This document shows, in pieces, positions 12,549 to 12,626 of a stretch of DNA of 12,626 nucleotides (positions within the stretch are counted from its first letter, which is position 1; each line of letters begins with the position of its first letter). The DNA is from Nitrospirota bacterium (GTDB lineage Bacteria; Nitrospirota; UBA9217). Under the pieces are notes generated by a model. That model saw only the letters and a program-made list of their open reading frames with translations. It did not search any database and was not told where the DNA came from. The stretch is from positions 1 through 12,626 of the forward strand of contig DAIDTZ010000266.1 in NCBI GenBank assembly GCA_027456925.1. The letters are read 5' to 3'. A program made the translations under genes and the position numbers.

Positions 12549-12626
12549 GGAAGCCGGGGTAAGGAACGTTATCGCAAATGTAGAGAAGCGCCTCAAAAAT
12601 ATTCAATGTGTCCGCTGGAGGAAGGA
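12523..12626 (+). CDS. possible gene start, 3'-partial at window edge
   Basis: An ATG at 12523 preceded by GGAG (12512-12515) opens at least 34 codons with no stop before the window ends, beginning MKLLELWRKEAG and rich in Arg and Lys. It overlaps the preceding gene by 26 bases. The length is too small to exclude chance. Alternatively, the final TGGAGGAAGGA is the ribosome binding site of a gene starting just outside the window. Confidence 0.35.
   Translation, partial: MKLLELWRKEAGVRNVIANVEKRLKNIQCVRWRK

Noticed and set aside
1..12626. CRISPR array or restriction/defence system
   Set aside because: No regularly spaced repeat family and no nuclease, methylase or Cas-like protein was seen anywhere in the window.

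Overview
The window reads as chromosomal DNA of a Gram-negative bacterium: it has an outer-membrane porin with a C-terminal phenylalanine, strong AGGAGG ribosome binding sites and moderately GC-rich genes. The mixture (CIRCE-controlled Hsp20 genes, cyclopropane synthase, PhoB/PhoR-like pair, M23 peptidase) would fit Desulfobacterota, Nitrospirota or a similar lineage, but this assignment is inference and weak.

Region 1 (1-717) is the end of an integrated element. It carries tiny, weakly recognisable genes: a helical protein, a possible 24-residue ORF, and a protein like the N-terminus of HI1420-type antitoxins that lacks the helix-turn-helix. It ends at a 44-base 3' fragment of a tRNA-Glu gene (630-673), followed by a terminator. 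This is the usual scar of a tyrosine-recombinase element inserted in a tRNA gene, so the element lies to the left and older chromosome to the right.

Region 2 (720-2382) is a heat-shock operon of three consecutive Hsp20 genes behind a perfect CIRCE operator, implying HrcA control. A 3'-truncated gene lies after it on the minus strand (2466-2768).

Region 3 (2886-5424) is a lipid-modification pair: a cyclopropane-fatty-acid-synthase-type methyltransferase and an overlapping geranylgeranyl-reductase-family flavoenzyme, with a good sigma-70 promoter in front and a hairpin behind.

Region 4 (5476-10647) holds a PhoB-like response regulator and a PhoR-like sensor kinase (ATGA overlap), the 20-codon stump of a metallophosphoesterase gene, a membrane-anchored M23/LytM peptidase, and a porin. 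Upstream of the porin are three in-phase Pho-box-like repeats at 11-bp spacing, placed correctly before a TATATT -10. This suggests that the neighbouring regulator controls the porin under phosphate limitation.

Region 5 (10669-12626) holds a GH1 beta-glycosidase, a previously unlisted 32-residue single-span membrane protein with a strong ribosome binding site, an unexplained 231-bp non-coding stretch, a small acidic protein of an uncharacterised accessory family, and a possible gene start running off the window.
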